From: Puniceicoccales bacterium
GTDB lineage: Bacteria; Verrucomicrobiota; Verrucomicrobiia; Opitutales; UBA953
Assembly (NCBI GenBank): GCA_031273045.1
Contig: JAISSQ010000185.1
Location: forward strand, 1-52,738
DNA: 52,738 nucleotides
Direction: 5' to 3'
Position numbers and translations under genes: made by a program. Under the pieces are notes generated by a model. It made no database searches. It was not told the DNA's origin and saw only the letters and a list, made by a program, of their open reading frames with translations. The first letter of the stretch is position 1; each line of letters starts with the position of its first letter. Shown in pieces: positions 26,744 to 35,929 of the stretch.

Positions 26744-28132
26744 TCACAGCCGCGTCTTGAGCGGCATGCGCGACTTGGCGAGGCGGTATTGGACATACAC
26801 TTGGTCATCGGGCATGACGCGCGGGGAGTAGGAGGCGGCGCGCGGGAAGTTTTTCTTCAGGATGCTCAAGTCGTCCTTCATCGGGTGGTTCCAGCCGAAG
26901 TTGTGCTGCAACTCGTGCGTGAAGACGGGACCGTTGCCGAGTTTCACGACGGAGTGCGCGCCGGGAACGTAGGCGAGGCCGGCGTCGTAGGAGCGGTGCG
27001 GCGAGCCGAAGAAGCAGACGAAGTCGGCGCCGACGCGCGCGCGGATTGCCTCGGTGGAGTCGCACCCGCTCGACATTCCGTTGCGACGCAGTTTGCCGAG
27101 GTCGCCCGGCTGCGTCTCGCCCTCGCAATCCACCTCGGCGATGCCGACGAGCCGTAGTTTTCCGCCGACGCCGGCACCGGCGTAGCGCGCGTTCGCGAAG
27201 GCGATGACGCCCTGCGCGTGGGCGAGCATTCCGCGCGGACCGCCCTTGGCGAACTTGCTCGAAGGCGAGAAGACGATGAGCACGTCCACGATGCGCTCCG
27301 GAGGAATTTTGTCCGGCTTGGCGCGCCCGTGTTCGCGCGAGCGCAGCACCTTGGAGACCGTGATGACCTTGCGAATCATCTCGCCGCGCTTCGGGTCGTC
27401 GCGGTCGTCGCCGGCGGGACGAATGTCAACCGGCGTGTTTTCGACGTCGTAGTTGCGCGGGTATTTGGACACGACGCGCGCCGGTTTTTTGGGGCGCGGT
27501 TTTTCGACGACGACCTTCGGCGGCGGCGCGCTGTCGGTGAGCGGCGCGTCCTCCTCGAAGTCGAACGACGGCGGCAAGCCGGAGGCGTCGAAATCGGGCA
27601 CGTCGGTCACCGGTTCGTCCGGCACCGGTGCCTCCTTCTCGGTCACGCCGACGAGTTGGTCGAGCGTGCGGGGGGCTTCAGACCGCACCGGAGGCGGAGT
27701 CGGCACCGGCGGTGGTTCCGGCGCGGGTTTCGCGGCGTGGATGACGACCACTTCCTGCTTCGGATTTTTGATGGCGTGCCAGAGCGCGAACGCGCCGCCG
27801 GCGGCGAACATCAGCAAGCCCGCGACCACCGGCACCCACAGCGCGTTGCCGGTGCTTTTGGCGCGGACGATGACCGCCCGCTGCCGATGGCGTCCGGCGA
27901 ACGCGCGCGCCGGCGGCTGACCGGCAGCGGCGGCGGCGTGCGCGGCAGGCAAATGCGCGCCCGTCACAGGCGGAGGCATTGCCGGCGGCGGTGTCGAATA
28001 CGCCGGCAACACCGGCGGCGCGCCCGAATACGCCGGAGCCGGACTTGCCACCGGTGCTTTCCACGCCCGTTTTGGCGGGGGCGGCGGAGGTGTCGCGTCG
28101 GACGGCGAAGTTGGGCGTTGACCGGATTGCAT
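26744..28132 (-). CDS. Membrane-anchored metzincin-like zinc metalloprotease
   Basis: 462 residues from the ATG at 28132. Residues 1-95 are Pro/Ala-rich and low in complexity. One transmembrane segment (97-120) follows, so the long N-terminus is likely cytoplasmic and the rest periplasmic. A Pro/Glu-rich linker leads to a compact domain with HELQHNFGWNHP (406-417): His406, Glu407, His410 and His416 fit HExxHxxGxxH, the metzincin zinc site of reprolysin-like enzymes. A Met in VMPDD downstream could be the Met-turn. Four Cys residues in CEGETQPGDL and SSGCDS may be structural. Target and role are unknown. glyQS lies 24 bp upstream on the same strand, so co-transcription is possible. Confidence 0.72.
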   Translation of the reverse strand: MQSGQRPTSPSDATPPPPPPKRAWKAPVASPAPAYSGAPPVLPAYSTPPPAMPPPVTGAHLPAAHAAAAAGQPPARAFAGRHRQRAVIVRAKSTGNALWVPVVAGLLMFAAGGAFALWHAIKNPKQEVVVIHAAKPAPEPPPVPTPPPVRSEAPRTLDQLVGVTEKEAPVPDEPVTDVPDFDASGLPPSFDFEEDAPLTDSAPPPKVVVEKPRPKKPARVVSKYPRNYDVENTPVDIRPAGDDRDDPKRGEMIRKVITVSKVLRSREHGRAKPDKIPPERIVDVLIVFSPSSKFAKGGPRGMLAHAQGVIAFANARYAGAGVGGKLRLVGIAEVDCEGETQPGDLGKLRRNGMSSGCDSTEAIRARVGADFVCFFGSPHRSYDAGLAYVPGAHSVVKLGNGPVFTHELQHNFGWNHPMKDDLSILKKNFPRAASYSPRVMPDDQVYVQYRLAKSRMPLKTRL

Positions 28133-28156
28133 GGGGGAAAGGCGCGGCACCGGCGG

Positions 28157-29746
28157 TTACCGGTAGCCGTCGATTTTCTCGGCGAGGAACCACTCCGCCT
28201 CGTCTTCGGAGAGACGTTGCTGGGCGAGCGTGTCGCGGTCGCGGATGGTGACGCAGCCGTCCTTTTCGAGCGTGTCAAAGTCAACGGTGACGCAGTAAGG
28301 CGTGCCGATTTCGTCCTGCCGGCGGTAGCGGCGGCCGATGGCGCCGGTGGTGTCGAAGAACACGTTCCAGCGGCGTTTGAGGCGCCGGTAGAGCGCTTCG
28401 GCGCGCGCGAGCAGTTCGGGCTTGTTTTTGACGAGCGGGAACACGGCGGCCTTGTAGGGCGCGAGGCGCGGGTGGAGGCGCAGCACGACGCGCTTCTCGC
28501 CTTCGACGACGTCCTCGCCGTAAGCGGCGCTGAGCACGGCGAGGAAGATGCGGTCAACGCCGAACGACGGTTCGATGACGTGCGGGACGTAGCGTTTCTT
28601 CGCCGCCTCGTCGAAATACTCGATGGCGCGGCCGCTCGTGTCGCCGTGCTGCTTCAAGTCGAAGTCGCCGCGCACCGCCGTTCCTTGGAGTTCCTGCACG
28701 CCGAAGGGGAACTCGAACATGATGTCCGTCGTGCCCTTCGAGTAGTGGGCGAGTTTTTCCTTCGGGTGCGCGTAGAGGGAGAGTTTTGCGCGGGGGATGC
28801 CGATGCCGTCGAACCAGTTGATGACGTAGTCAATCCACTCCTTGTGGAGCGCGGCCCAGTCGGCGTCGGGACTGATGAAATACTCGATTTCCATCTGCTC
28901 GAACTCGCGCGAGCGGAACACGAAGTTGCGGGGGTTGATTTCGTTGCGGAACGCTTTGCCGATTTGCGCGATGCCGAACGGGATTTTGTAGCGGCCGGTG
29001 TCGGTGACGTTTTTGAAGTTGATGAAGATGCCCTGCGCGGTCTCGGGGCGCAGGTAAGCGACCGACGAGTCGTCGGCGACGGCGCCGACGTGCGTCGCGA
29101 ACATCATGTTGAACGAGCGCGGCGCGGTGAGCGTGCCGGGCTTGCCGGAGCCGGGCGACGGGATGAGCGCGTAAATCTCCGCCGGCGCCTCGGTGAGGTC
29201 GCGCAACGCGAGCGGCGCGAGTTCGCCCTGCTTGGCGAGTTTGCGTTTGAGCGCGAGCGCGTCCTCGGCGGCGCGCTGCTCGTAGCCCTCGTCTTCGAGC
29301 GCGCTGACGTAGCCGATGGTCTCGCCGGCGACGACCACCGGCGCCCAGAAAATCTGGTCGGCACGGAAACGCTGCTTCGTCTCGCGGTCGTCCACGAGCG
29401 GGTCGGTGAAATTGTCCACGTGCCCCGACGCCTTCCACGTTGTCGGATGGTGAATGATGGTGGAGTCAAGCCCCGCCATATCATCGCGCCGGTGCACCAT
29501 ATCGCTCCACCACGCCTGCTTGATGTTGTTTTTGAGTTCGACGCCCAGCGGCCCGTAGTCGAAGAACCCGTTGAAACCGCCGTAGATTTCGGACGACGGG
29601 AACACGAACCCGCGCCGTTTGCACAGGTTGACGATGGCGTCCATGAGCGCGGCGCCCTTCGGCGTGGCGTCGGTTGTGACGGGGCCGATGTCGGTCGGCG
29701 CGTGGTGCTCGGCGGGAACGCCGGCGGAGGCGGATTCTTCTGGCAT
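28157..29746 (-). CDS. glyS: Glycine--tRNA ligase, alpha2 (dimeric) type
   Basis: 529 residues from the ATG at 29746, chosen over the upstream one because the extra residues add nothing recognisable. It charges tRNA-Gly. Features of the eukaryote/archaea-like dimeric class II enzyme are present: [23 protein letters not shown], the domain with [23 protein letters not shown] and [10 protein letters not shown], and the C-terminal anticodon-binding part ending in the [15 protein letters not shown] block. There are no separate GlyQ/GlyS subunits. The gene lies directly upstream of the metzincin-like gene, 24 bp apart, in a minus-strand run towards fhs. Confidence 0.95.
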   Translation of the reverse strand: MPEESASAGVPAEHHAPTDIGPVTTDATPKGAALMDAIVNLCKRRGFVFPSSEIYGGFNGFFDYGPLGVELKNNIKQAWWSDMVHRRDDMAGLDSTIIHHPTTWKASGHVDNFTDPLVDDRETKQRFRADQIFWAPVVVAGETIGYVSALEDEGYEQRAAEDALALKRKLAKQGELAPLALRDLTEAPAEIYALIPSPGSGKPGTLTAPRSFNMMFATHVGAVADDSSVAYLRPETAQGIFINFKNVTDTGRYKIPFGIAQIGKAFRNEINPRNFVFRSREFEQMEIEYFISPDADWAALHKEWIDYVINWFDGIGIPRAKLSLYAHPKEKLAHYSKGTTDIMFEFPFGVQELQGTAVRGDFDLKQHGDTSGRAIEYFDEAAKKRYVPHVIEPSFGVDRIFLAVLSAAYGEDVVEGEKRVVLRLHPRLAPYKAAVFPLVKNKPELLARAEALYRRLKRRWNVFFDTTGAIGRRYRRQDEIGTPYCVTVDFDTLEKDGCVTIRDRDTLAQQRLSEDEAEWFLAEKIDGYR

Positions 29747-29872
29747 GAGTCGGGAGACGTTGCGTTTCGCGGCAGGAAACACCGGCGGCGGAAAGGATAA
29801 AGGATAAAGGTGGCAGAAAGGATGAAGGATGAACGGATTTTGCCTTTTGCCTTCACCCCGTCCGCCACCACC

Positions 29873-30721
29873 ATGCGCGCCATGCCCAACCTCGCCCGAA
29901 AGCCCGCCGCCGCCGGTGCATCCGCCGCCGCCACTCCCGCCGCCGCCGGTGCCTTTGCTCTCCTCGCCGCCGCAATCTCCGTCACCGCCCTCACCACCGG
30001 CACCGCCGCCGCCGCCGCCCCCGTCTCAACCGCTCCGCCGGCAATGCCGACGGCTCCGCTCGCCGCGCCACGCCCCGCATCCGCCGACCACGGTATCGCG
30101 CCGCTCTCCGACACCGAACGCGCCAACTACAACACCATCATCAACACCAGCCGCCCGCACAGTGCCGAGGTCTCCGTCTCCGGCGCGTGGCTCTACGACT
30201 TCGGTGGCTCCTACGGCGGCGCCACCGGTGTCGGCGGCGACCTGCGTCTGCTGCTCGTCCCGCAACTCGCCCCGAACCACCCCGACTGGCGGCTCAAATT
30301 CGGAGCCGACATCTGCGTTTTTCACGCCGCCGAAACGCTCCACTTCTCCGACGCCGCCGCCGGTGGCGTGCGTCACCGGCGACGCCGCTCGCTCGACGCC
30401 GGCGCGTTCTTCTTCGAGGGCGCGCTCGCCTACGCGCCGTTCTCGTGGTTCGAGGTCGGTGCCGGCGCGGGAATCGGTCTCGCCGGCACCTACGGGACGG
30501 ACAGCGCGCTGGGCGACACCGACCGCTCCGGCAACATCAACTGGGCGTTCCAAGTGCGCCCCGAACTTGCCTTCCACTTCTCGCGCCACGCCACGCTCGC
30601 GCTCTCCTACCGCCTCGGCTTCTTCACGCCCGTCGCCGGCTGGTTGCGCTACTACAAGGACTACCGCACCGGCGACATCGCCTTCCAATCCGTCGAAATC
30701 GCCCTGCGCATGCGCTTCTAA
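29873..30721 (+). CDS. Outer-membrane beta-barrel protein, unknown role
   Basis: 282 residues from the ATG at 29873 (a second ATG follows three codons later). The N-terminal ~50 residues are an Ala-rich signal region ([16 protein letters not shown]). The mature part shows barrel-like strands: [75 protein letters not shown], and it ends IALRMRF with terminal Phe. Composition and layout resemble the barrel encoded at 6445. The start lies just after a run of GGATAAAG/GGATGAAG units (29795-29830). The next gene is cydA, 51 bp downstream on the same strand. Confidence 0.65.
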   Translation: MRAMPNLARKPAAAGASAAATPAAAGAFALLAAAISVTALTTGTAAAAAPVSTAPPAMPTAPLAAPRPASADHGIAPLSDTERANYNTIINTSRPHSAEVSVSGAWLYDFGGSYGGATGVGGDLRLLLVPQLAPNHPDWRLKFGADICVFHAAETLHFSDAAAGGVRHRRRRSLDAGAFFFEGALAYAPFSWFEVGAGAGIGLAGTYGTDSALGDTDRSGNINWAFQVRPELAFHFSRHATLALSYRLGFFTPVAGWLRYYKDYRTGDIAFQSVEIALRMRF

Positions 30722-30772
30722 AACCCAACCCCCAACCCCAAGAGAAGAACTCCCCCAAACAGCACCGCCGCC

Positions 30773-32515
30773 ATGATGACCGTCCTCGCCTCCCTCGCTC
30801 CCATCCTCGCCGCCGCCGGTGACGCCGCAGCCAACGCCGCCGGCACTGCCGCGAATGCCGCCGCGAATGCCGCCGCCGGTGCCGCGCCGCTCGACCCGTC
30901 GCTCGTCGCGTGGTCGCGCGCGCAGTTCGCGCTGACCGCCATGTTCCACTGGTGCTTCGTGCCGCTGACGCTCGGGCTGGGCGTCATCATGTCCGTCATG
31001 GAGACGCTCTACGTGCGCACCGGCGACGCGCGCTGGCGGCGCACGGCGCGCTTCTGGCAGAAGTGCTTCGGCATCAACTTCGCCGTCGGCGTCGCCACCG
31101 GCATCATCCTTGAGTTCGAGTTCGGCACGAACTGGTCGAACTACAGTTGGTTCGTGGGCGACATCTTCGGCGCGCCGCTCGCCATCGAGGGCATCTTCGC
31201 GTTCTTCATGGAGGCGACGTTCATCTCGGTGATGTTCTTCGGCTGGGAGCGCGTGAGCCGCCGCTTCCACCTCGCCGCCACGTGGCTGACCACCGCCGGT
31301 GCCACGCTCTCCGCGCTGTGGATACTCGTCGCGAACGCCTGGATGCAGCACCCCGCCGGCATGGTCTTCAACCCCGACACGGCGCGCTGCGAGATGACCG
31401 ATTTTTGGGCGGTGCTCACCGCGTTCTCGCTCACCAAGTTCGCGCACACCGTCGCCTCCTCGTGGCTCGTTGGCGCCGCCTTCGTCGTCACCGTCGCCGC
31501 GTGGTATCTGCTCAAGCGGCGCGAGACGCGCTTCGCCCTCGACAGCGTGCGCGTCGCCGCCGCCGTCGGTGCCGCCGGCCTGCTGCTCACGCTGCACAGC
31601 GGCGACAAGTCCGCCTACCAAGTCGCCGCGCTCCAGCCGATGAAGTTCGCCGCGATGGAAGGCCTCTACGACGGCGGTGCCGGCATGGAAATCACCGCCG
31701 TCGGCATCGTGAATCCCGACAAGAAATACGACGACGACCAGCAGGCGCTCTGGTTCAAAATCGGCATCCCCAAAGTTCTCTCCCTGCTCGCCACGCATTC
31801 GCTCGACGGGCACGTGCCGGGCATCCGCGACATCATCGCCGGCGACTACGAACTCGCCCCCGCGCACCGCGTTGCCGGCGACGCCGCCACCGCCGCCGGT
31901 GCCACCGCCCCGCTTCCCGCCGGCAGCAAAGCCCTCCCCGTCGCCGAGAAAATCCGCCGCGGCCGCCTCGCCCTCGCCGCCCTCGCCGACTACCGGAAAG
32001 CCGCCGCCGCCGGCACCGCCGGTGGCACCGGCACTGCCAAGGAGGCCGCCGCCGCCCGTCTTCGCGAGCACCTGCCCCACCTCGGCTACGGCTTCCTGCG
32101 CTCGCCGGAGGAAGCCATCCCGCCCGTCGCGCTCACCTTCTACTCGTTCCGCGTCATGGTCGCCCTCGGCGTTTATTTCATCGCCCTCTTCGCGCTCCTG
32201 CTGTGGCTCACCCGCAACGAGCACTGCCGGTGCCGCCTCACCGGGAACCGTCGCCTCCAGTGGCTGTGCGTGTTCTCCGCGCCCCTCGCCTACCTGTGCT
32301 CGCAGGCCGGCTGGGTCGTCGCCGAAGTCGGCCGCCAACCCTGGGCGATACAGGACATCCTCCCCGTCACCGCCGCCGTCTCGAACCTCGAAACCGGACA
32401 CGTCCGCGCGACCTTCTGCGTCTTTCTCGCGTTCTTCACCGTCCTGCTCGCCGCCGAACTGCGCATCATGCTCAAGCAAATCCAGACCGGCCCCGAACCG
32501 GAGACCGAGGCGTAG
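30773..32515 (+). CDS. cydA: Cytochrome bd ubiquinol oxidase subunit I
   Basis: 580 residues, longer than usual CydA because of an Ala-rich N-terminal lead (10-40) and a low-complexity loop of Ala/Gly/Thr (~370-430). It is the haem-bearing, quinol-oxidising subunit of the high-affinity oxidase in the inner membrane. The haem ligand His59 (TAMFHWCFVPLTLGLG) and His225 (TKFAHTVASSW) are present. The Q-loop LHSGDKSAYQVAALQPMKFAAMEG and the FYSFRVMVALG (Met ligand region) and EVGRQPW segments are intact. Normally cydB follows at once; here a ModC-like ATPase gene begins 69 bp downstream and no cydB is in the window, so subunit II, if any, is elsewhere. Confidence 0.95.
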   Translation: MMTVLASLAPILAAAGDAAANAAGTAANAAANAAAGAAPLDPSLVAWSRAQFALTAMFHWCFVPLTLGLGVIMSVMETLYVRTGDARWRRTARFWQKCFGINFAVGVATGIILEFEFGTNWSNYSWFVGDIFGAPLAIEGIFAFFMEATFISVMFFGWERVSRRFHLAATWLTTAGATLSALWILVANAWMQHPAGMVFNPDTARCEMTDFWAVLTAFSLTKFAHTVASSWLVGAAFVVTVAAWYLLKRRETRFALDSVRVAAAVGAAGLLLTLHSGDKSAYQVAALQPMKFAAMEGLYDGGAGMEITAVGIVNPDKKYDDDQQALWFKIGIPKVLSLLATHSLDGHVPGIRDIIAGDYELAPAHRVAGDAATAAGATAPLPAGSKALPVAEKIRRGRLALAALADYRKAAAAGTAGGTGTAKEAAAARLREHLPHLGYGFLRSPEEAIPPVALTFYSFRVMVALGVYFIALFALLLWLTRNEHCRCRLTGNRRLQWLCVFSAPLAYLCSQAGWVVAEVGRQPWAIQDILPVTAAVSNLETGHVRATFCVFLAFFTVLLAAELRIMLKQIQTGPEPETEA

Positions 32516-32584
32516 TGCCGCCGGCGGGCGACGGCTCCGGTGCCGAAACCGCCGGCACCGCGACTGCTTTGAACTCCGCCGCCA

Positions 32585-33409
32585 ATGAGCAACGCCGCCC
32601 CCCAGCAATCCCCCGCCACCACCGGTGCCACCACCGGCGGCGGCGAAATCCGCGCCCGTCTGCGCGTCGAGCGAAAGCAGTTCGCGCTCGACGTGGATGT
32701 CTCGCTCCCCGGACGCGGCGTGACCGCCCTTTTCGGCGCATCGGGTTCGGGCAAGACCACCTTCCTGCGCGCCGTCGCCGGTCTCGAACCGTCCGTCGCC
32801 GGCGAACTGCGCGTCAACGGCGAGACGTGGCTCGACAGCGCGTCGGGCACGCGCCTCCCCGTCCACCGGCGGCGCATCGGCTACGTCTTTCAGGAACCGA
32901 GTTTGTTTCCGCACCTGACCGTCCGCCAAAACCTCGAATACGGACGCCGACGCCGCACCGTTCGCGCCGCCACAACCGCCGAACCCGCCCAGCCGACGCC
33001 GGAGCAACTCTGCGCGCTGCTCGGCATCGAGCACCTGCTCGACCGCTCACCGGCAACGCTCTCCGGCGGCGAACGCCAGCGCGTCGCAATCGCCCGCGCC
33101 CTGCTCGCCGCCCCGCGCCTGTTGCTCATGGACGAGCCGATGTCCTCCCTCGACCAACGGCGCAAAGAGGAGTTCATGCCGTTCCTCGAAAAACTCCGCG
33201 ATGCGCTCCAAATCCCCGTCCTCTACGTCACCCACGCCGCCGGCGAGGCGCGCCGCCTCGCAACGCACGTCGTCCTGCTCGACGCCGGTCGCGTCACCGC
33301 CGCCGGCGCACCGTCGGACTTGCTAAAAGAAGGCGAACGACAGGTTCATGCCAGTTCTCGCACCGCCTACACGGAGGCGAGTTCGGACCAGCGGTCGAGT
33401 TTGCGGTAG
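32585..33409 (+). CDS. ABC transporter ATP-binding protein, ModC-like, short
   Basis: 274 residues. Walker A GASGSGKT (51-58), Q-loop YVFQEPSLFPHLTV, signature LSGGERQ (~158-164) and Walker B LLMDEPMSSLD are complete, with YVTHAAGEA as switch. The spacing and SLFPHLTVRQNL match molybdate/sulfate/polyamine-type ATPases (ModC, CysA), but the C-terminal regulatory domain (TOBE/MOP) of ModC is missing, and after the ABC core the last ~25 residues run antisense into the end of the response regulator gene (43 bp overlap). No permease or binding-protein gene is adjacent. It could be a trimmed ModC relying on partners elsewhere, or an ATPase for another substrate. Confidence 0.75.
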   Translation: MSNAAPQQSPATTGATTGGGEIRARLRVERKQFALDVDVSLPGRGVTALFGASGSGKTTFLRAVAGLEPSVAGELRVNGETWLDSASGTRLPVHRRRIGYVFQEPSLFPHLTVRQNLEYGRRRRTVRAATTAEPAQPTPEQLCALLGIEHLLDRSPATLSGGERQRVAIARALLAAPRLLLMDEPMSSLDQRRKEEFMPFLEKLRDALQIPVLYVTHAAGEARRLATHVVLLDAGRVTAAGAPSDLLKEGERQVHASSRTAYTEASSDQRSSLR

Positions 33410-35037
33410 AGCGTCCGGCGGGAGACACCGAGCAGGCGCGCGGCGTGGGCTCGGTTGCCGGCGGCGGCGGCGAGCGCCTCGCGGTAGAGCCGCTTCTCGT
33501 TCGCCTCACGCGAAAGGCGTCCGGCGGCGACGGCTCCATCAGCGGCACCGGTGCCAACACCGGGACCAACGCCGCCGGACGCAACGCCGCCGCCCCCGCC
33601 GAAGGCGTCCGCCGGTGGCGGCACCGGCACCGCCGGCGGCGCGATTCGTTCGGCGATATCCTCGTAGCCGAGACGCGCGCCCGGACGCATGACGGCGAGG
33701 TTTTCGCACAGGTTGCGCAGTTCGCGGATGTTGCCCGGCCATGCGTATTCTTGCAGGGCACGCAGCGCGCTCTTGTCGAGCGTCACCGGTGCGAAGCCGT
33801 TTTCGGCGGCGAACTGACGCAGGTAGAAGTCGAGCAGCACCGGCACGTCGCCGGCGCGCTCGCGCAGCGGCGGCAGCGTGAGTTGGACGACGTTGACGCG
33901 GTAGAAGAGGTCTTCGCGGAAACGACCGGCGGCGACCTCCGCGCGCAGGTCCTTGTTCGTGGCGCAAACGAGGCGCACGTCCACGGCGACTTCCTCGCTG
34001 GAGCCGAGCCGCGTGAAGCGGCGCTCCTGCAGGACGCGCAACAGTTTCATCTGTGTCTCCAGCGCGATTTCGGCGATTTCGTCGAGGAAGAGCGTGCCGC
34101 CGTCGGCGCTCTCGAAGAAACCGCGCCGCGCCTCGGTGGCACCGGTGAACGCGCCCTTGGCGTGCCCGAAGAGTTCGCCTTCGAGGAGCGTCGGCGCGAT
34201 GGCGCCGCAGTGAATCGGCACGAACGGCTTCGCGGCGCGCGGGCTGTTGCGGTGAATCATGCGCGCGAAGAGTTCCTTGCCGGTGCCGGTCTCGCCGAGC
34301 AGCAGAACCGTCGCGCGCGAGGGCGCGACCTGCCGCGCCTGCGCGATGACGCGCACCAAAACCGCGCTCGCGCCGACGACCTCGCTGGAATCAAAACCGC
34401 CGGCGGCGCGGGCACCGGCGGCGGCACCGGCGGAAGTTTCAATGCCTCCGGCAGCGCGACGCGAACGGCGCGGCTTCGCCACCACCGGCGGCGAAAATGC
34501 GGACTGCGCCGGCGAGGTCTCCGGCGACAGCGGCGTTGCCGACGCGGACGGCGTTGCCGGCGCGCCTGTCTCCGCCCTCGCCGATTCCGACCCATTCTCC
34601 AGCGACGCCGGCACCACCGGTGACGCCGCCCCCGTTGCCGTTGCCGCCGCCTCCGGCGAGTTCGCGGCGGCGCGCCGGTTGCGCAACGCCTGACGCAGGA
34701 CGTGCTCCAAGCGTTCGAGGTTCACCGGCTTCTGCAAAAAATCGTAGGCGCCGCGCCGCATCGCCTCGACCGCCGTCTCGACGTTTCCGTAGGCGGTCAT
34801 CATCACGCACACGGGGCGGTTCGGACTGGCGACGGCGCGCTCGACGACGCTCAAGCCGCTCTTTCCCGCCATGCGCAGGTCGGTCAGCACGATGTCGAAA
34901 GCGCGCGTCTCCATCATGTCGAACGCCTCGGCGGCATCCCGCGCGAGGAAGGTCTCGAACTCGTCGCCGAGCGCGGCGGCGAGGGCATCCCGCGTGTTTT
35001 TCTCGTCATCAACAATGAGGAGGGAGGGAATTTGCAT
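33367..35037 (-). CDS. Sigma-54-dependent response regulator (NtrC family)
   Basis: 556 residues. The receiver domain (1-120) has Asp53 as phosphorylation site (FDIVLTDLRM). A ~90-residue Ala/Pro/Ser/Gly linker of low complexity follows. The AAA+ domain has GETGTGKE (Walker A), the sigma-54-contacting GAFTGA loop (HAKGAFTGAT), FLDEIAEI and the WPGNIREL motif. A second Gly-rich linker leads to a Fis-type helix-turn-helix (HAARLLGVSRRTLYRKLDRW). It should activate sigma-54 promoters when phosphorylated by a sensor kinase, which is not nearby. Its 3' end overlaps the ModC-like gene tail to tail; recR is upstream (62 bp). Confidence 0.95.
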   Translation of the reverse strand: MQIPSLLIVDDEKNTRDALAAALGDEFETFLARDAAEAFDMMETRAFDIVLTDLRMAGKSGLSVVERAVASPNRPVCVMMTAYGNVETAVEAMRRGAYDFLQKPVNLERLEHVLRQALRNRRAAANSPEAAATATGAASPVVPASLENGSESARAETGAPATPSASATPLSPETSPAQSAFSPPVVAKPRRSRRAAGGIETSAGAAAGARAAGGFDSSEVVGASAVLVRVIAQARQVAPSRATVLLLGETGTGKELFARMIHRNSPRAAKPFVPIHCGAIAPTLLEGELFGHAKGAFTGATEARRGFFESADGGTLFLDEIAEIALETQMKLLRVLQERRFTRLGSSEEVAVDVRLVCATNKDLRAEVAAGRFREDLFYRVNVVQLTLPPLRERAGDVPVLLDFYLRQFAAENGFAPVTLDKSALRALQEYAWPGNIRELRNLCENLAVMRPGARLGYEDIAERIAPPAVPVPPPADAFGGGGGVASGGVGPGVGTGAADGAVAAGRLSREANEKRLYREALAAAAGNRAHAARLLGVSRRTLYRKLDRWSELASV

Positions 35038-35099
35038 CGGTGGGGCGAAGTTGCGGCGGCGGCGGTGTTTGGCAAGCGCGGCGAGGACGGTTGCGCCGG

Positions 35100-35711
35100 T
35101 TACGCCCAGCGGCGACGCGCCTCCATGGCGTTTTTGAGCGTCGCGGGGTCGGAGTGCGTCAGCCCCGTTCCGCTGGGCAGTCCGAAGCCAATCCGGCTCG
35201 CCGACACCGCCGGTCGCGGCGCGAGAAATGTCTCTTGGATGTAGTGGCAGGTCGCCTCGCCCTCGATGTCGTTCGAGAGCGCGAGAACCACCTCGGAGAC
35301 CGGCGGAAACTCGCCGGAACCGTCGAGCCGCGTCGCGAGCGAAGCCATGTTAAGCCGCTCCGGTCCGACGCCGGTGATGGGCGAGAGCCGCCCGTGCAGG
35401 ACGTGGTAAAGCCCGCTGTGCGCCGAGGCGCGTTCGAGCGCGAGCAGGTCGGTGACGCGCTCGACCACGCACAGCCGCGAGCGGTCGCGGCGCGGGTCGG
35501 CGCAAACGGCGCACAGGTCGTCCTCGCACAAGTTCCCGCACCACCGGCAGCGACGCAGTGACGCCGCCGCCCCGCCAAGCGCGTCCAGCAAGGGCGCGAG
35601 TTGCTCCGGGTGCTCAACGAGCAGGTGCAACGCGATGCGCTCGGCGGAGCGGTGTCCGAGACCCGGCAGTTTGGCGAGCAACCGCCGGACGTGTTCATAG
35701 GCGTTCGTCAT
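35100..35711 (-). CDS. recR: Recombination protein RecR
   Basis: 203 residues from the ATG at 35711. RecR works with RecF and RecO to load RecA at gaps. The N-terminal helix-hairpin-helix (LLAKLPGLGHRSAERIALHL, 11-30), the zinc finger (Cys55, Cys58, Cys67 and Cys70 in CRWCGN and CAVC), and the Toprim domain (LCVVERVTDLLALERA, HGRLSPITGVGPE) are all present. The C-terminal part (SNDIEGEATCHYIQETF, IGFGLPSGTGLTHSD) is typical. It lies upstream of the response regulator on the same strand, and 218 bp from the divergent LysM gene. Confidence 0.96.
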   Translation of the reverse strand: MTNAYEHVRRLLAKLPGLGHRSAERIALHLLVEHPEQLAPLLDALGGAAASLRRCRWCGNLCEDDLCAVCADPRRDRSRLCVVERVTDLLALERASAHSGLYHVLHGRLSPITGVGPERLNMASLATRLDGSGEFPPVSEVVLALSNDIEGEATCHYIQETFLAPRPAVSASRIGFGLPSGTGLTHSDPATLKNAMEARRRWA

Positions 35712-35929
35712 GATGTCGTTTCCGGCAGGGAAACGCCGCGGCGCGGAAGGGTCAAACGCGCCGTTGCCAGCGTGCTGCCGGTGCACTGCCGGCGTGCTAC
35801 AGGCGCGTTGCCGGCGGCTCCCACGCCCCGCTCCGCCGCGCATCTTGACAATGCCCGCCGCCTCGCGCAAAAACGCGCGCCGAAGCCGCCGCCGCCGCGT
35901 CCGCCGCCGCAAACCTTCCCCTTTCCGCC

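Noticed and set aside
27218-29800. An 860-codon plus-strand frame opposite the metzincin and glyQS genes
   Set aside because: It covers glyQS in antisense; the glyQS frame has all the family motifs.
30026-33034. A 1002-codon minus-strand frame opposite the barrel, cydA and ModC-like genes
   Set aside because: Its sequence is antisense of clearly identified CydA and an ABC ATPase, and shows only composition-driven residues.
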